17,047 nucleotides of DNA from Tepidimonas sp. UBA997. Lineage in GTDB: Bacteria; Pseudomonadota; Gammaproteobacteria; Burkholderiales; Burkholderiaceae_C. Under the pieces are notes generated by a model. It did not search any database and had not been told where the DNA came from. It worked only from the letters and a program-made list of their open reading frames with translations. Shown piece after piece: positions 1-8,880 of this stretch (its first letter is position 1; each line of letters opens with the position of its first letter). Position numbers and translations under genes: made by a program. Where the stretch lies: NCBI GenBank assembly GCA_002291945.1, contig DBAZ01000042.1, forward strand, positions 1,169-18,215. Direction: 5' to 3'.

Positions 1-55
1 CTCCAAGGCCACTTCCGCAGCCCCCTCACTGGCGCCGTGAGCGCCCCCACCCCAG

Positions 56-1126
56 ATGAAAATCGCAGTCCTCCCCGGTGATGGCATAGGTACCGAAATC
101 GTCGCCGAAGCCGTCAAAGTGCTGCAGGCGCTCGACCTGTCGTTCGAGATGGAGCACGCGCTGGTGGGCGGTGTCGCCTACGACGCGCACGGCCACCCGC
201 TACCCGAAGCCACGCTCGAGCTGGCCATGCAAGCCGACGCCGTGCTGTTCGGTGCCGTGGGCGACTGGAAATACGACACGCTGGCCCGCCCCTTGCGCCC
301 GGAGCAAGCCATTCTCGGGCTGCGCAAGCACATGGGGCTGTTCGCCAACTTCCGCCCCGCCATCTGCTACGAGCAACTGGTAGGCGCATCCAGCCTCAAG
401 CCCGAGCTGATCGCGGGCCTAGACATCCTCATCATCCGCGAACTGACTGGCGACATCTACTTCGGCCAACCGCGTGGCCGCCGCACCGCCAGCGACGGCC
501 ACTTCCCCGGTGCCGAAGAAGCCTTCGACACCATGCGCTACGCCAGGCCCGAGATCGAACGCATCGCCCACGTCGCCTTCCAAGCCGCCCGCAAGCGCCG
601 GCAGAAAGTGACCAGCGTGGACAAGGCCAATGTGCTGGAGACCTTCCAGTTCTGGAAAGACGTGGTCAGCGACGTACACCAGCAGTACCCGGACGTGGAA
701 CTGCAACACATGTACGTTGACAACGCCGCCATGCAACTGGTCAAGGCCCCCAAGGCGTTTGACGTGATCGTGACCGGCAACATGTTCGGCGACATCCTGT
801 CCGACGAAGCCTCGATGCTGACCGGCTCCATCGGCATGCTGCCGTCGGCCAGCCTGAACGCACAAGGCCAAGGCCTGTACGAACCCAGCCACGGCAGCGC
901 CCCCGACATCGCCGGCCAAGGCGTGGCCAATCCGCTGGCCACCATTTTGAGCGCGGCCATGATGCTGCGCTTCAGCCTCAACCAGACCGAAGCCGCCAAC
1001 CGCATCGAAGCCGCCGTGCAGAAGGTGCTGGCCCAAGGCCTGCGCACGCCCGACATCTACAGCGCGGGCACCAGCAAGGTAGGCACCGCCCAGATGGGCG
1101 ACGCAGTGGTCGAGGCGCTGGGCTGA
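56..1126 (+). CDS. leuB: 3-isopropylmalate dehydrogenase
   Basis: Catalyses NAD-dependent oxidative decarboxylation of 3-isopropylmalate to 2-oxoisocaproate, the third specific step of leucine synthesis, in the cytoplasm. The 356-aa product has the usual family length. It begins with the nucleotide-site motif LPGDGIGTE and contains RELTGDIYFG, the substrate-binding stretch TSVDKANVLE, the metal-binding region GNMFGDILSDEASMLTGS, and the cofactor loop YEPSHGSAPDIAG. The ATG is fixed by the conserved MKIAVLPGDG start; no clear Shine-Dalgarno sequence precedes it, so coupling to an upstream gene is possible. In Burkholderiales leuC and leuD normally lie just upstream, but the first 55 bases are too short for me to assign them. 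A hairpin follows the stop. Confidence 0.97.
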   Translation: MKIAVLPGDGIGTEIVAEAVKVLQALDLSFEMEHALVGGVAYDAHGHPLPEATLELAMQADAVLFGAVGDWKYDTLARPLRPEQAILGLRKHMGLFANFRPAICYEQLVGASSLKPELIAGLDILIIRELTGDIYFGQPRGRRTASDGHFPGAEEAFDTMRYARPEIERIAHVAFQAARKRRQKVTSVDKANVLETFQFWKDVVSDVHQQYPDVELQHMYVDNAAMQLVKAPKAFDVIVTGNMFGDILSDEASMLTGSIGMLPSASLNAQGQGLYEPSHGSAPDIAGQGVANPLATILSAAMMLRFSLNQTEAANRIEAAVQKVLAQGLRTPDIYSAGTSKVGTAQMGDAVVEALG

Positions 1127-1136
1127 GCCATGCGGC

Positions 1137-1161
1137 GGGCTTGTCAGCCACCGGCAAGCCC
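1137..1161 (+). terminator. hairpin after leuB, possible terminator
   Basis: GGGCTTGTC (1137-1145) can pair with GGCAAGCCC (1153-1161), including one G-U pair, around a 7-base loop, 10 bases after the leuB stop. There is only a short T run (1168-1170), so termination is likely weak or Rho-assisted. It separates the leu genes from the asd leader. Confidence 0.4.
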
Positions 1162-1169
1162 CCATGCTT

Positions 1170-1175
1170 TACAAT
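1170..1175 (+). promoter_or_regulatory. candidate -10 box for the asd leader
   Basis: TACAAT matches TATAAT at five of six positions and ends exactly 6 bases before the ATG of the leader ORF at 1182, so transcription would start at or next to that ATG. A TTGTCA at 1141 resembles a -35 box, but its 23-base spacing is too long. No Shine-Dalgarno sequence precedes the ATG, which fits a leaderless transcript. Confidence 0.4.
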
Positions 1176-1181
1176 GCATCG

Positions 1182-1277
1182 ATGTTTGCCGCACCACAGT
1201 TCCCGCTGAACACCACCACTGCCGCCTTGGCCGGTGTGGCCGTGTGCGCAATCACCACCACGACCATTAAGAGCTGA
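1182..1277 (+). CDS. candidate Thr/Ile leader peptide of asd
   Basis: This 31-codon ORF encodes MFAAPQFPLNTTTAALAG followed by VAVCAITTTTIKS. Seven of 31 residues are Thr, in runs of three and four, and the second run is flanked by Ile. This resembles the ThrL leader of enteric bacteria, whose Thr and Ile codons sense charged tRNA. It sits immediately upstream of asd, whose product lies on the pathway to Thr and Ile. Two potential RNA hairpins, the second followed by a T run, lie between its stop and asd. No Shine-Dalgarno sequence is seen; a -10-like box 6 bases upstream suggests a leaderless start. The regulatory role is inferred, and I do not know a described homologue in this group. Confidence 0.55.
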   Translation: MFAAPQFPLNTTTAALAGVAVCAITTTTIKS

Positions 1278-1280
1278 TCG

Positions 1281-1354
1281 GCTCCGGTATCGTCGTGCGC
1301 CCTTCCTGGCCTTGACGAGCCGGGGCAAACAGGTCTGGTCGGGACTGTTTTTGT
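1281..1354 (+). promoter_or_regulatory. candidate transcription attenuator before asd
   Basis: Two adjacent hairpins begin four bases after the leader stop codon. The first pairs 1281-1288 with 1319-1326 (8 pairs, two of them G-U) and, after a one-base bulge, TCGTC (1290-1294) with GACGA (1314-1318). The second pairs AAACAG (1327-1332) with CTGTTT (1345-1350); it is followed by further T residues, giving TTTTTGTTT, as in an intrinsic terminator. The asd Shine-Dalgarno sequence lies just beyond. The first hairpin may act as a pause or competing structure; the switch itself is inferred. Confidence 0.45.
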
Positions 1355-1376
1355 TTCACTAGAAAGGGCGTTACTC

Positions 1377-2486
1377 ATGAGCAAGTTGGTAGGTCTGGTT
1401 GGCTGGCGCGGCATGGTCGGCTCAGTGTTGATGGATCGCATGGTCGCTGAGGGCGATTTCGAGCACATCGAACCCGTTTTCTTCTCCACATCCAACACCG
1501 GGGGGGCTGCCCCGGCGGTGGCCAAAGCGCACCCGACGCTGCAAGACGCCCATGACGTCGCGGCGCTGGCACGATGCGACATCATCATCACCTGCCAAGG
1601 TGGCGACTACACCAAAGCGGTTTTCCCCCCACTGCGTGCCAGCGGCTGGCAAGGCCACTGGATCGACGCCGCCTCGGCCCTGCGCATGGAATCCGATGCC
1701 GTCATCATCCTGGACCCGGTCAACGACGGCCTGATCCGCCAAACGCTGGCTGCGGGCGGCAAGAACTGGATCGGCGGCAACTGCACCAACTCCATCATGC
1801 TGATGGGTTTGGGCGGGCTGTTCCGCGCAGGGCTGGTGGAGTGGGTCAGCTCCATGACCTACCAAGCGGCTTCCGGTGGCGGTGCCAACCACATGCGCGA
1901 ACTGCTCAAGGGCATGGGCGTGGTACACGCTGCGGTGGCCGACGAACTCGCCACCCCGGCCTCCGCCATTCTGGAGATAGACCGCAAGGTTGCCCAGACC
2001 ATCCGCGAGGACGTGCCGACCGAGTTCTTCGGTGCCCCCCTGGCCGGTGGCCTGATCCCCTGGATCGACGCCCAATTGCCCAACGGCCAGTCGAAAGAGG
2101 AATGGAAGGGCCAAGCCGAAGTCAACAAGATTTTGGGCACCGCCCAGACCATACCGGTGGATGGCCTGTGTGTGCGCATCGGTGCCATGCGCTGCCACAG
2201 CCTGGCGCTGACGCTCAAGCTCAAGCAAGACCTGCCGCTGGAGCAGATCGAGGCCATCATCAAGAGCGGCAACCCGTGGGTGAAATGGGTCCCCAACGAG
2301 CGCGCCCTGACGGTCAAAGAACTGACGCCGGCCGCCATCACGGGTGGGCTGGGCGTGGGCGTGGGCCGGGTGCGCAAGCTCAACATGGGCCCGGACTATG
2401 TGTCGGCTTTTGTCATCGGCGACCAGTTGCTGTGGGGCGCTGCCGAGCCGCTGCGCCGCATGCTGCGCATCTTGCTGGGCGCTTGA
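1377..2486 (+). CDS. asd: aspartate-semialdehyde dehydrogenase
   Basis: Reduces aspartyl phosphate to aspartate semialdehyde with NADPH, the branch point to lysine/diaminopimelate, methionine, threonine and isoleucine. The product has 369 aa, matching the Gram-negative class (E. coli about 367). The N-terminal Rossmann motif is GLVGWRGMVGSVLM, the catalytic Cys is C136 in GGNCTNS, and the general base is H274 in MRCHSLALTLK. The start is supported by AAAGGG at 1363-1368, 8 bases from the ATG. A Thr-rich leader ORF and hairpins upstream suggest attenuation by threonine/isoleucine. It lies between leuB and fimV, the usual Burkholderiales order, and is followed by a strong hairpin at 2562-2584. 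Confidence 0.97.
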   Translation: MSKLVGLVGWRGMVGSVLMDRMVAEGDFEHIEPVFFSTSNTGGAAPAVAKAHPTLQDAHDVAALARCDIIITCQGGDYTKAVFPPLRASGWQGHWIDAASALRMESDAVIILDPVNDGLIRQTLAAGGKNWIGGNCTNSIMLMGLGGLFRAGLVEWVSSMTYQAASGGGANHMRELLKGMGVVHAAVADELATPASAILEIDRKVAQTIREDVPTEFFGAPLAGGLIPWIDAQLPNGQSKEEWKGQAEVNKILGTAQTIPVDGLCVRIGAMRCHSLALTLKLKQDLPLEQIEAIIKSGNPWVKWVPNERALTVKELTPAAITGGLGVGVGRVRKLNMGPDYVSAFVIGDQLLWGAAEPLRRMLRILLGA

Positions 2487-2561
2487 GGTTATATTCTGAG
2501 CCTTGCAGGTCGATCTCGTTGTCTCGTTGCAACAGATTGCCCTCATGCAGGGTTGGAACCG

Positions 2562-2584
2562 GCCGCTTCTAGGACTGAAGCGGC
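2562..2584 (+). terminator. hairpin after asd, possible terminator
   Basis: GCCGCTTC (2562-2569) pairs perfectly with GAAGCGGC (2577-2584) around a 7-base loop. It lies in the 150-bp asd-fimV gap. Only scattered T residues follow (TTCTGAGCTTGT), so it is a weak intrinsic terminator at best, but it probably separates the asd and fimV transcripts. Confidence 0.45.
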
Positions 2585-2636
2585 TTCTGAGCTTGTCACC
2601 GTAAACTATTGATGTTAAGGTGAAATCTCGCTATTA

Positions 2637-5105
2637 ATGGTAGAGGTTTGTGTGCAGCACAAGAAGAGCAATGGCCTAGGCACTGGGGCGGCCTTGGTGG
2701 CCCCTAAAAATCGCTCGATGAACGCCATCGCGGCGGCCGTCGCCGTGGCGTCACTGCTGACGGCGGGGCATGCATGGGCGTTATCCTTGGGCCGGGTCAC
2801 GATTCAGTCCCAGTTGGGGGAGCCTTTGCGTGCCGAAATCGACGTGCCCCGCATCACGCCGGAAGAAGCCAGCTCCTTGCAAATCGGCGTTGCGCCGGCC
2901 GACCGGTTTCGCGCCGCCAGCATGGAATTCAACCCGCTGTTGAACGAGGTCCGTTTCGAGCTGGTGCAGCGCCCGGACGGCCAGTTCACGATCCGCCTGA
3001 GCAGTGACCGCCTCGTGACGGAACCGTTCCTCGACATCGTGGTGCAGGCCAACTGGGCCAACGGGCAACTGCTGCGCGGCTACACCTTGCTGTTCGACCC
3101 GCCGAATCTGCGGCCTGCCCCGGCCCCACTGCTGCCTGCGGCACCGCCACCGCCAGTCGTTTCTGATGTCCGCCCCGCCATGCCGGTGCCAGTCCCGGCC
3201 ACACCGGTCACGCCTACAGCCCCGCCACGGATTGCGCCTGCGGCGGTGCCTGCAAGCGCTCCTGCCCCGGCAGACCCCGTTTCCCAGGTCGAAGTGCGAC
3301 GGGGCGATACCGCCAGCGGCATCGTGCTCAATCAGTTGCCAAGGGGTGTTTCCCTCGACCAAATGCTGATTGCTCTTCTGCGGGCCAATCCGGAGGCATT
3401 CATCAACAACAACGTCAACCGCCTCAAGGCGGGTGCCATCCTCGAAATCCCTGATGCTGCCCAGGCATCGTCCATTCCTGTTTCTGAAGCCCGCCAGTTG
3501 ATCCAGGCCCAGAGCCGGGACTTCAACGAATTCCGCAGACGCCTGGCGGGCATGGCACCTGCACAGGCAACCGCTGCGCCCACTCGTCAAGCGGCGGGCG
3601 CGATCCAGACCGAGGTGGCCGATCAGCAGCTCGCCACGACCGCCCAAGACCGGCTCACATTGGCTCAAGGGGCTACTGCAGCGCCAGAAGCTCAACAGAT
3701 CGCCCAGGCACGCCAGCAAGAAGCGACCCAACAGCGGGCCGACGAGCTCAGCCGCAACCTGCAAGAGCTTGAACAACTCCGTGACGCGGTGGCCACGCCG
3801 CCAGCGGCCGAAGCTGTGCCGCCATCCGCCGTCGAACCCACTGTCAAACCCACAGTCGAACCCACTACCGCGCCTGCTCTGACGGTCGAGGCCACCCCGC
3901 CGGCTGCACCTGATCCAGTTACCCCGCCGCCCGCTCCTGAACCATCTCCGGCGCCCCCTCCTGCTCCCGCCAGTAGCGGTGCGATCATTCAAAGCCTGAC
4001 CGAGCATCCGCTGGTGCTGCCCGCCGGTGGCGTACTGGTCGCCTTGCTGGGTTTGCTGGCACTGCTGCGCCTGCGCCAACGCAAAGCCACTGCCAATCAT
4101 GACGACAGTCCTGCCAAGCAAGATCGTCAGGAACTGGCCGAAGGTCAGACGGTGGACACCAACGAAGATCCGCCCGTGTCATCCATGATGTATTCGCCCA
4201 GTCAGCTCGATGCCGGGGGCGATGTCGATCCGGTGGCCGAGGCCGATGTCTACCTAGCGTATGGTCGGGAAAAGCAGGCCGAAGAAATCCTGCTCGAAGC
4301 CATCCGTCTGCATCCCGACAAGCTGTCGGCCCGACTCAAACTGCTCGAAATCTATGCAGGCCGCCAGGATGTAGCGGCCTTCCATGCAGGCGCACAGGAT
4401 TTGCATGCGCTCACGGACGGTGAAGGCGACGAATGGCAGCAGGCCCGCAACCTGGGGCAACAGCTTGACCCCGATAACCCGCTGTACCTTCATTTCCCCT
4501 CGAATGCCGCCTCTGTGCAGGACGCTGCGCCATCCACCCCACCCGACATCGATCTGAATTTTGATAACGACCCGGACGAGCTGGATCGGTTGCTGCAGCC
4601 CGACAGGGTCGAACGCGAGCCTGCGCAAACGCCGGACACCTTCGCGTTTGATCTGGATACCGACACCAAGCCAGAACCGTCCTCAGCCCCGACTCGGAAC
4701 GCCGCCGCAGACGATCAAAGCGCCACCCTCGACTTTGATCTGGATCTGACGGCTCTGGAACCTGAAACCTCAGCCCGGGCACCATCGGCGTCCACCTTGC
4801 CCCCTGAGATCAAAGACCTGTCGCTGGACTTGGATTTCGATGTCGATGACGCGCCTGCGAGCAATCAGGCCGCTGCGCCCAAGGTGCCCGCACAGCCTTC
4901 AGGCACCGACCCGCTGGACGACCTCGACCTGGACGACAGCCTGGGCAGCAGCAATGACCCGCTGCAAACCAAGCTTTCGCTGGCCGAAGAATTTGATGCC
5001 ATAGGCGACACCGACGGTGCCCGTTCGCTGGCCGAAGAAGTGGAAGCCGAAGCGAGCGGTGAACTCAAGCAACGTGCGCGCGCCTTCTTGGCTCGTTTGT
5101 CCTGA
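2637..5105 (+). CDS. fimV: FimV-family polar hub / peptidoglycan-binding protein
   Basis: FimV family members bind peptidoglycan and organise the pole, type IV pilus assembly and related signalling. Visible parts in order (822-aa numbering): signal peptide with hydrophobic core about 29-44 and likely cleavage after AWA at 48; FimV N-terminal domain beginning LGRVTIQSQLGEPLRAEIDV; LysM-like domain about 217-268; a Gln/Glu-rich coiled coil near 350-380; a Pro-rich linker; one transmembrane helix about 457-478; a cytoplasmic acidic part with a TPR-like segment about 526-585 (AEEILLEAIRLHPDKLSARL); and the conserved FimV C-terminal domain about 773-821. The start is uncertain: ATG at 2637 gives an unusually long charged lead-in. 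GTG at 2652, TTG/GTG at 2694/2697 (leaving APKNRSMNA before the hydrophobic core) or ATG at 2718 are alternatives. Confidence 0.92.
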   Translation: MVEVCVQHKKSNGLGTGAALVAPKNRSMNAIAAAVAVASLLTAGHAWALSLGRVTIQSQLGEPLRAEIDVPRITPEEASSLQIGVAPADRFRAASMEFNPLLNEVRFELVQRPDGQFTIRLSSDRLVTEPFLDIVVQANWANGQLLRGYTLLFDPPNLRPAPAPLLPAAPPPPVVSDVRPAMPVPVPATPVTPTAPPRIAPAAVPASAPAPADPVSQVEVRRGDTASGIVLNQLPRGVSLDQMLIALLRANPEAFINNNVNRLKAGAILEIPDAAQASSIPVSEARQLIQAQSRDFNEFRRRLAGMAPAQATAAPTRQAAGAIQTEVADQQLATTAQDRLTLAQGATAAPEAQQIAQARQQEATQQRADELSRNLQELEQLRDAVATPPAAEAVPPSAVEPTVKPTVEPTTAPALTVEATPPAAPDPVTPPPAPEPSPAPPPAPASSGAIIQSLTEHPLVLPAGGVLVALLGLLALLRLRQRKATANHDDSPAKQDRQELAEGQTVDTNEDPPVSSMMYSPSQLDAGGDVDPVAEADVYLAYGREKQAEEILLEAIRLHPDKLSARLKLLEIYAGRQDVAAFHAGAQDLHALTDGEGDEWQQARNLGQQLDPDNPLYLHFPSNAASVQDAAPSTPPDIDLNFDNDPDELDRLLQPDRVEREPAQTPDTFAFDLDTDTKPEPSSAPTRNAAADDQSATLDFDLDLTALEPETSARAPSASTLPPEIKDLSLDLDFDVDDAPASNQAAAPKVPAQPSGTDPLDDLDLDDSLGSSNDPLQTKLSLAEEFDAIGDTDGARSLAEEVEAEASGELKQRARAFLARLS

Positions 5106-5134
5106 TCGGTGCCCGTTACACCGGCAGCTCAGCC

Positions 5135-5920
5135 TTGAGGATCGCGCTCGGCATCAGCTACTTGGGCAGCGCCTACCAAGGCTGGCAAAGTCAGCCCAGC
5201 GGGCAGACGGTGCAAGACCACCTGGAGCGGGCGCTGGCCCAGTTCGCCGACGTGCCAGCCATCAGCACCCTGTGCGCCGGCCGTACCGACGCCGGTGTGC
5301 ATGGCTTGGGTCAGGTGGTGCATTTCGACACCGACATCAATCGGGCCATGCATGCTTGGGTGCGCGGCAGCAACCGCTATCTGCCAGCCGATATCGCCGT
5401 GCAATGGGCACGAGAAGTACCTGCGGCCTTTCACGCCCGTGCCAGTGCCACGGCGCGGCGTTATGCCTATGTGCTGCTGGAATCAGCCGTCAGGCCGAGC
5501 CTGGAAACGGGGCGTGTCGGCTGGGTGTTTCGCCCTCTCGATCAGGCCGCCATGCAGGCCGCCGCCGCCCACCTGATCGGCGAGCACGATTTCACCTCCT
5601 TTCGTGCCGCACAATGCCAAGCGATCACGCCGGTCAAGCACCTGCAGCGCCTCGAGATACGCCGTCGCGGGGCCTACTGGCGCTTGGACTTCGAGGCCAA
5701 TGCCTTTTTGCATCACATGATCCGCAACCTGATGGGTTGCCTGGTGGCCGTGGGCCAGGGCTTGCGCCCCCCCGACTGGATGGCCGACGTGCTGGCGGCC
5801 CGCAGCCGTGCGGTGGCGGCACCCACCTTTGCCCCCGATGGTCTGTACTTCCTCGGGCCGGTCTATGCAGCCCACTGGGGTCTGCCCGTTGAGGTACCCA
5901 GCTTTGACTGGTTGCCATAA
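5135..5920 (+). CDS. truA: tRNA pseudouridine synthase A
   Basis: Converts uridines 38-40 of the tRNA anticodon arm to pseudouridine. The 261-aa product has the TruA fold signatures: RIALGISYLGSAYQGWQ at the start, the catalytic motif CAGRTDAGVHGLGQ with nucleophile D52, RRYAYVLL, and the C-terminal NAFLHHMIRNLMGCL. The only plausible start is TTG at 5135, since no ATG or GTG lies in frame between there and the fimV stop 29 bases upstream, and homology begins right after it. No clear Shine-Dalgarno sequence is seen, so translation may be coupled to fimV. The truA stop is 7 bases before trpF. Confidence 0.94.
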   Translation: MRIALGISYLGSAYQGWQSQPSGQTVQDHLERALAQFADVPAISTLCAGRTDAGVHGLGQVVHFDTDINRAMHAWVRGSNRYLPADIAVQWAREVPAAFHARASATARRYAYVLLESAVRPSLETGRVGWVFRPLDQAAMQAAAAHLIGEHDFTSFRAAQCQAITPVKHLQRLEIRRRGAYWRLDFEANAFLHHMIRNLMGCLVAVGQGLRPPDWMADVLAARSRAVAAPTFAPDGLYFLGPVYAAHWGLPVEVPSFDWLP

Positions 5921-5921
5921 T
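5913..5921 (+). promoter_or_regulatory. candidate extended -10 promoter for trpF
   Basis: TGCCATAAT fits the extended -10 consensus TGNTATAAT with one mismatch and overlaps the truA stop codon. It ends 6 bases before the trpF ATG, placing the predicted transcript start on that ATG. This could give a separate, leaderless trpF-trpB-trpA transcript inside the longer operon. No good -35 box is seen at normal spacing. Confidence 0.35.
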
Positions 5922-5927
5922 CGCGCC

Positions 5928-6596
5928 ATGCAGCGCACCCGAATCAAGATCTGTGGCCTGACACGCGAGTCCGACGTGGGCCATGCCGTCCAAGCTGGTG
6001 CCGATGCCATCGGCTTTGTGCTCTACCCGCCCAGCCCCCGGGCGGTAAGCGCCCAACGTGCGGGTGAACTGGCGCAAGGGCTGCCCCCGTTCGTCACGCC
6101 GGTGCTGCTGTTCGTCAACGCCAGTGCGCAGGAGGTGCAGGCCGGGCTGGCAGCCGTGCCCCACGCTCTGCTGCAGTTCCACGGCGATGAAACCCCAAGC
6201 CAGTGTGCGGCTCCGGGCCGACCCTACATCCGGGCCGCCCGGGTACCCACCGGCGACGGCGCGGCGGGCTTCGATCTTCTAAAATACGCTCAGGATTTTT
6301 CTGATGCTCAAGCCGTCTTGCTCGATGCCCATGTACCAGGCTACGGCGGTGGCGGCGTCGCTTTCGACTGGACAGCCTTCCCTTGGTCACACCCGCTACT
6401 AAGCGCCAGCGCTCGCCTCGTTTTGTCTGGTGGACTCACACCTGCCAATGTGATCGATGGCATCCGTCTCGTTCGCCCCTGGGCGGTTGACGTGAGTTCG
6501 GGCGTGGAAAGCGCCAAAGGCATCAAAAGCCCGGAACTGATCGACCGCTTCGTGGGGGCCGTGCGCCAAGCCGACGCCCTGCTTGATCCGGGTTGA
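5928..6596 (+). CDS. trpF: phosphoribosylanthranilate isomerase
   Basis: Carries out the Amadori rearrangement of phosphoribosylanthranilate to CdRP in tryptophan synthesis. The 222-aa single-domain TIM barrel has the typical start MQRTRIKICGLTRE with catalytic C9, then GFVLYPPSPRAVS, LQFHGDE, the catalytic-Asp region LLDAHVPGYGGGG (D133), the phosphate-binding segments LVLSGGLTPANV and DVSSGVESAKGIKSPELI. It is not fused to trpC, as is usual outside enterics. The ATG was chosen because homology starts exactly there; the reading frame is open further upstream but carries no family sequence. There is no Shine-Dalgarno sequence. The stop is 38 bases before trpB, with trpE/G/D/C evidently elsewhere. 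Confidence 0.96.
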   Translation: MQRTRIKICGLTRESDVGHAVQAGADAIGFVLYPPSPRAVSAQRAGELAQGLPPFVTPVLLFVNASAQEVQAGLAAVPHALLQFHGDETPSQCAAPGRPYIRAARVPTGDGAAGFDLLKYAQDFSDAQAVLLDAHVPGYGGGGVAFDWTAFPWSHPLLSASARLVLSGGLTPANVIDGIRLVRPWAVDVSSGVESAKGIKSPELIDRFVGAVRQADALLDPG

Positions 6597-6634
6597 TTCC
6601 GCCCACCTCCCCTCCGAACCCTGAGCCGATTCCC

Positions 6635-8007
<1,373 letters not shown>

Positions 8008-8011
<4 letters not shown>

Positions 8012-8826
8012 GCCGCATTGCATCCACCCTCCAGCAGCGCAAGGCACAAGGGCGCAAGGCGCTGATTCCCTACGTCATGGCTGGCTTTCCCTACCCCGAC
8101 GTGACGCCTGAACTCATGCACGCCTTGGTGCAAGGCGGTGCCGACATCATCGAGCTGGGGGTACCGTTCTCCGACCCCATGGCCGACGGCCCGGTGATCC
8201 AGCAAGCGGGCGAAAAAGCGCTGACCTTCGGCATCGGCCTGAGCCAGGTGCTCGACATGGTGCGCACCTTTCGCCAGACCGACGCCACCACCCCGGTGGT
8301 GCTGATGGGCTACGCCAACCCGGTGGAGCGCTACGAGTTGAAGCACGGTGCCAGCCGCTTTGCCCAAGACGCCGCTGCAGCGGGAGTCGATGGCGTGCTA
8401 ATCGTGGACTACCCGCCCGAGGAGTGCGAGGCTTTTGCCGCGACCCTCAAAGCCAACCGGCTGGACTTGATCTTCCTGCTCGCCCCCACCAGCACCGACG
8501 AACGCATGGCGCAGGTGGGGCGTGTGGCCAGCGGCTACGTCTATTACGTCGCGCTCAAGGGCGTGACCGGCGCGGGCCACCTGGACACCGATGCGGTGCA
8601 AGCCATGCTGCCGCGCATCCGTCAGCATGTCCAGACACCCGTCGGGGTGGGCTTTGGCATCCGCGATGCGGCCACCGCCTGCGCCGTGGGGAAAACCGCC
8701 GATGCCGTGGTGATCGGCAGTCGGTTGATACAGCTCATCGAACATCAGCCACGGCCACAAGTGGCCCCCGCCGCCGCCGCTTTCCTGCAGGGCATCCGGC
8801 AGGCGCTGGATACTCTGGCCTCGTGA
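8008..8826 (+). CDS. trpA: tryptophan synthase alpha chain
   Basis: Cleaves indole-3-glycerol phosphate to indole and glyceraldehyde 3-phosphate; indole passes by tunnel to TrpB. The product has 272 aa, the usual length. Catalytic residues are E49 in IIELGVPFSDP and D60 in PMADGP, matching the family numbering exactly. Other signatures are YVMAGFPYPD near the start, YYVALKGVTGAG and the phosphate site GVGFGIRD. The ATG overlaps the trpB stop (ATGA). Its own start region follows the palindromic repeat directly, without a clear Shine-Dalgarno sequence, so it probably depends on coupling to trpB. Confidence 0.97.
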
Positions 8827-8844
8827 GTCGATGCAGCTCTGCGC

Positions 8845-8850
8845 CATAAT
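8845..8850 (+). promoter_or_regulatory. candidate -10 box upstream of accD
   Basis: CATAAT matches TATAAT at five of six positions in the 54-bp trpA-accD gap. The predicted transcript start near 8857 would give accD a 24-base leader, or a leaderless start at the in-frame TTG at 8857. No convincing -35 box is seen. Confidence 0.25.
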
Positions 8851-8880
8851 CCTTCCTTGACTTGCGACGCGCGAACAACC

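Noticed and set aside
1..55. Possible leuD 3' end upstream of leuB
   Set aside because: All three frames over 55 bases are too short and none resembles a LeuD C-terminus I can recognise, so it is not annotated.
419..1165. Long open frame on the - strand opposite leuB
   Set aside because: It is a GC-rich shadow: it mirrors leuB exactly, shows Ala/Gly/Val/His-biased composition without any domain, and leuB is certain on the + strand.
3830..3975. Short tandem-like Pro/Thr/Val-coding repeats in fimV, considered as a DNA repeat element
   Set aside because: They are low-complexity linker codons (PTVKPTVEPT-type), normal for the FimV proline-rich region.
2781..4121. 446-codon open frame opposite fimV
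   Set aside because: It is an Arg/Gly-rich shadow with no domain, while fimV has a clear domain order on the + strand.
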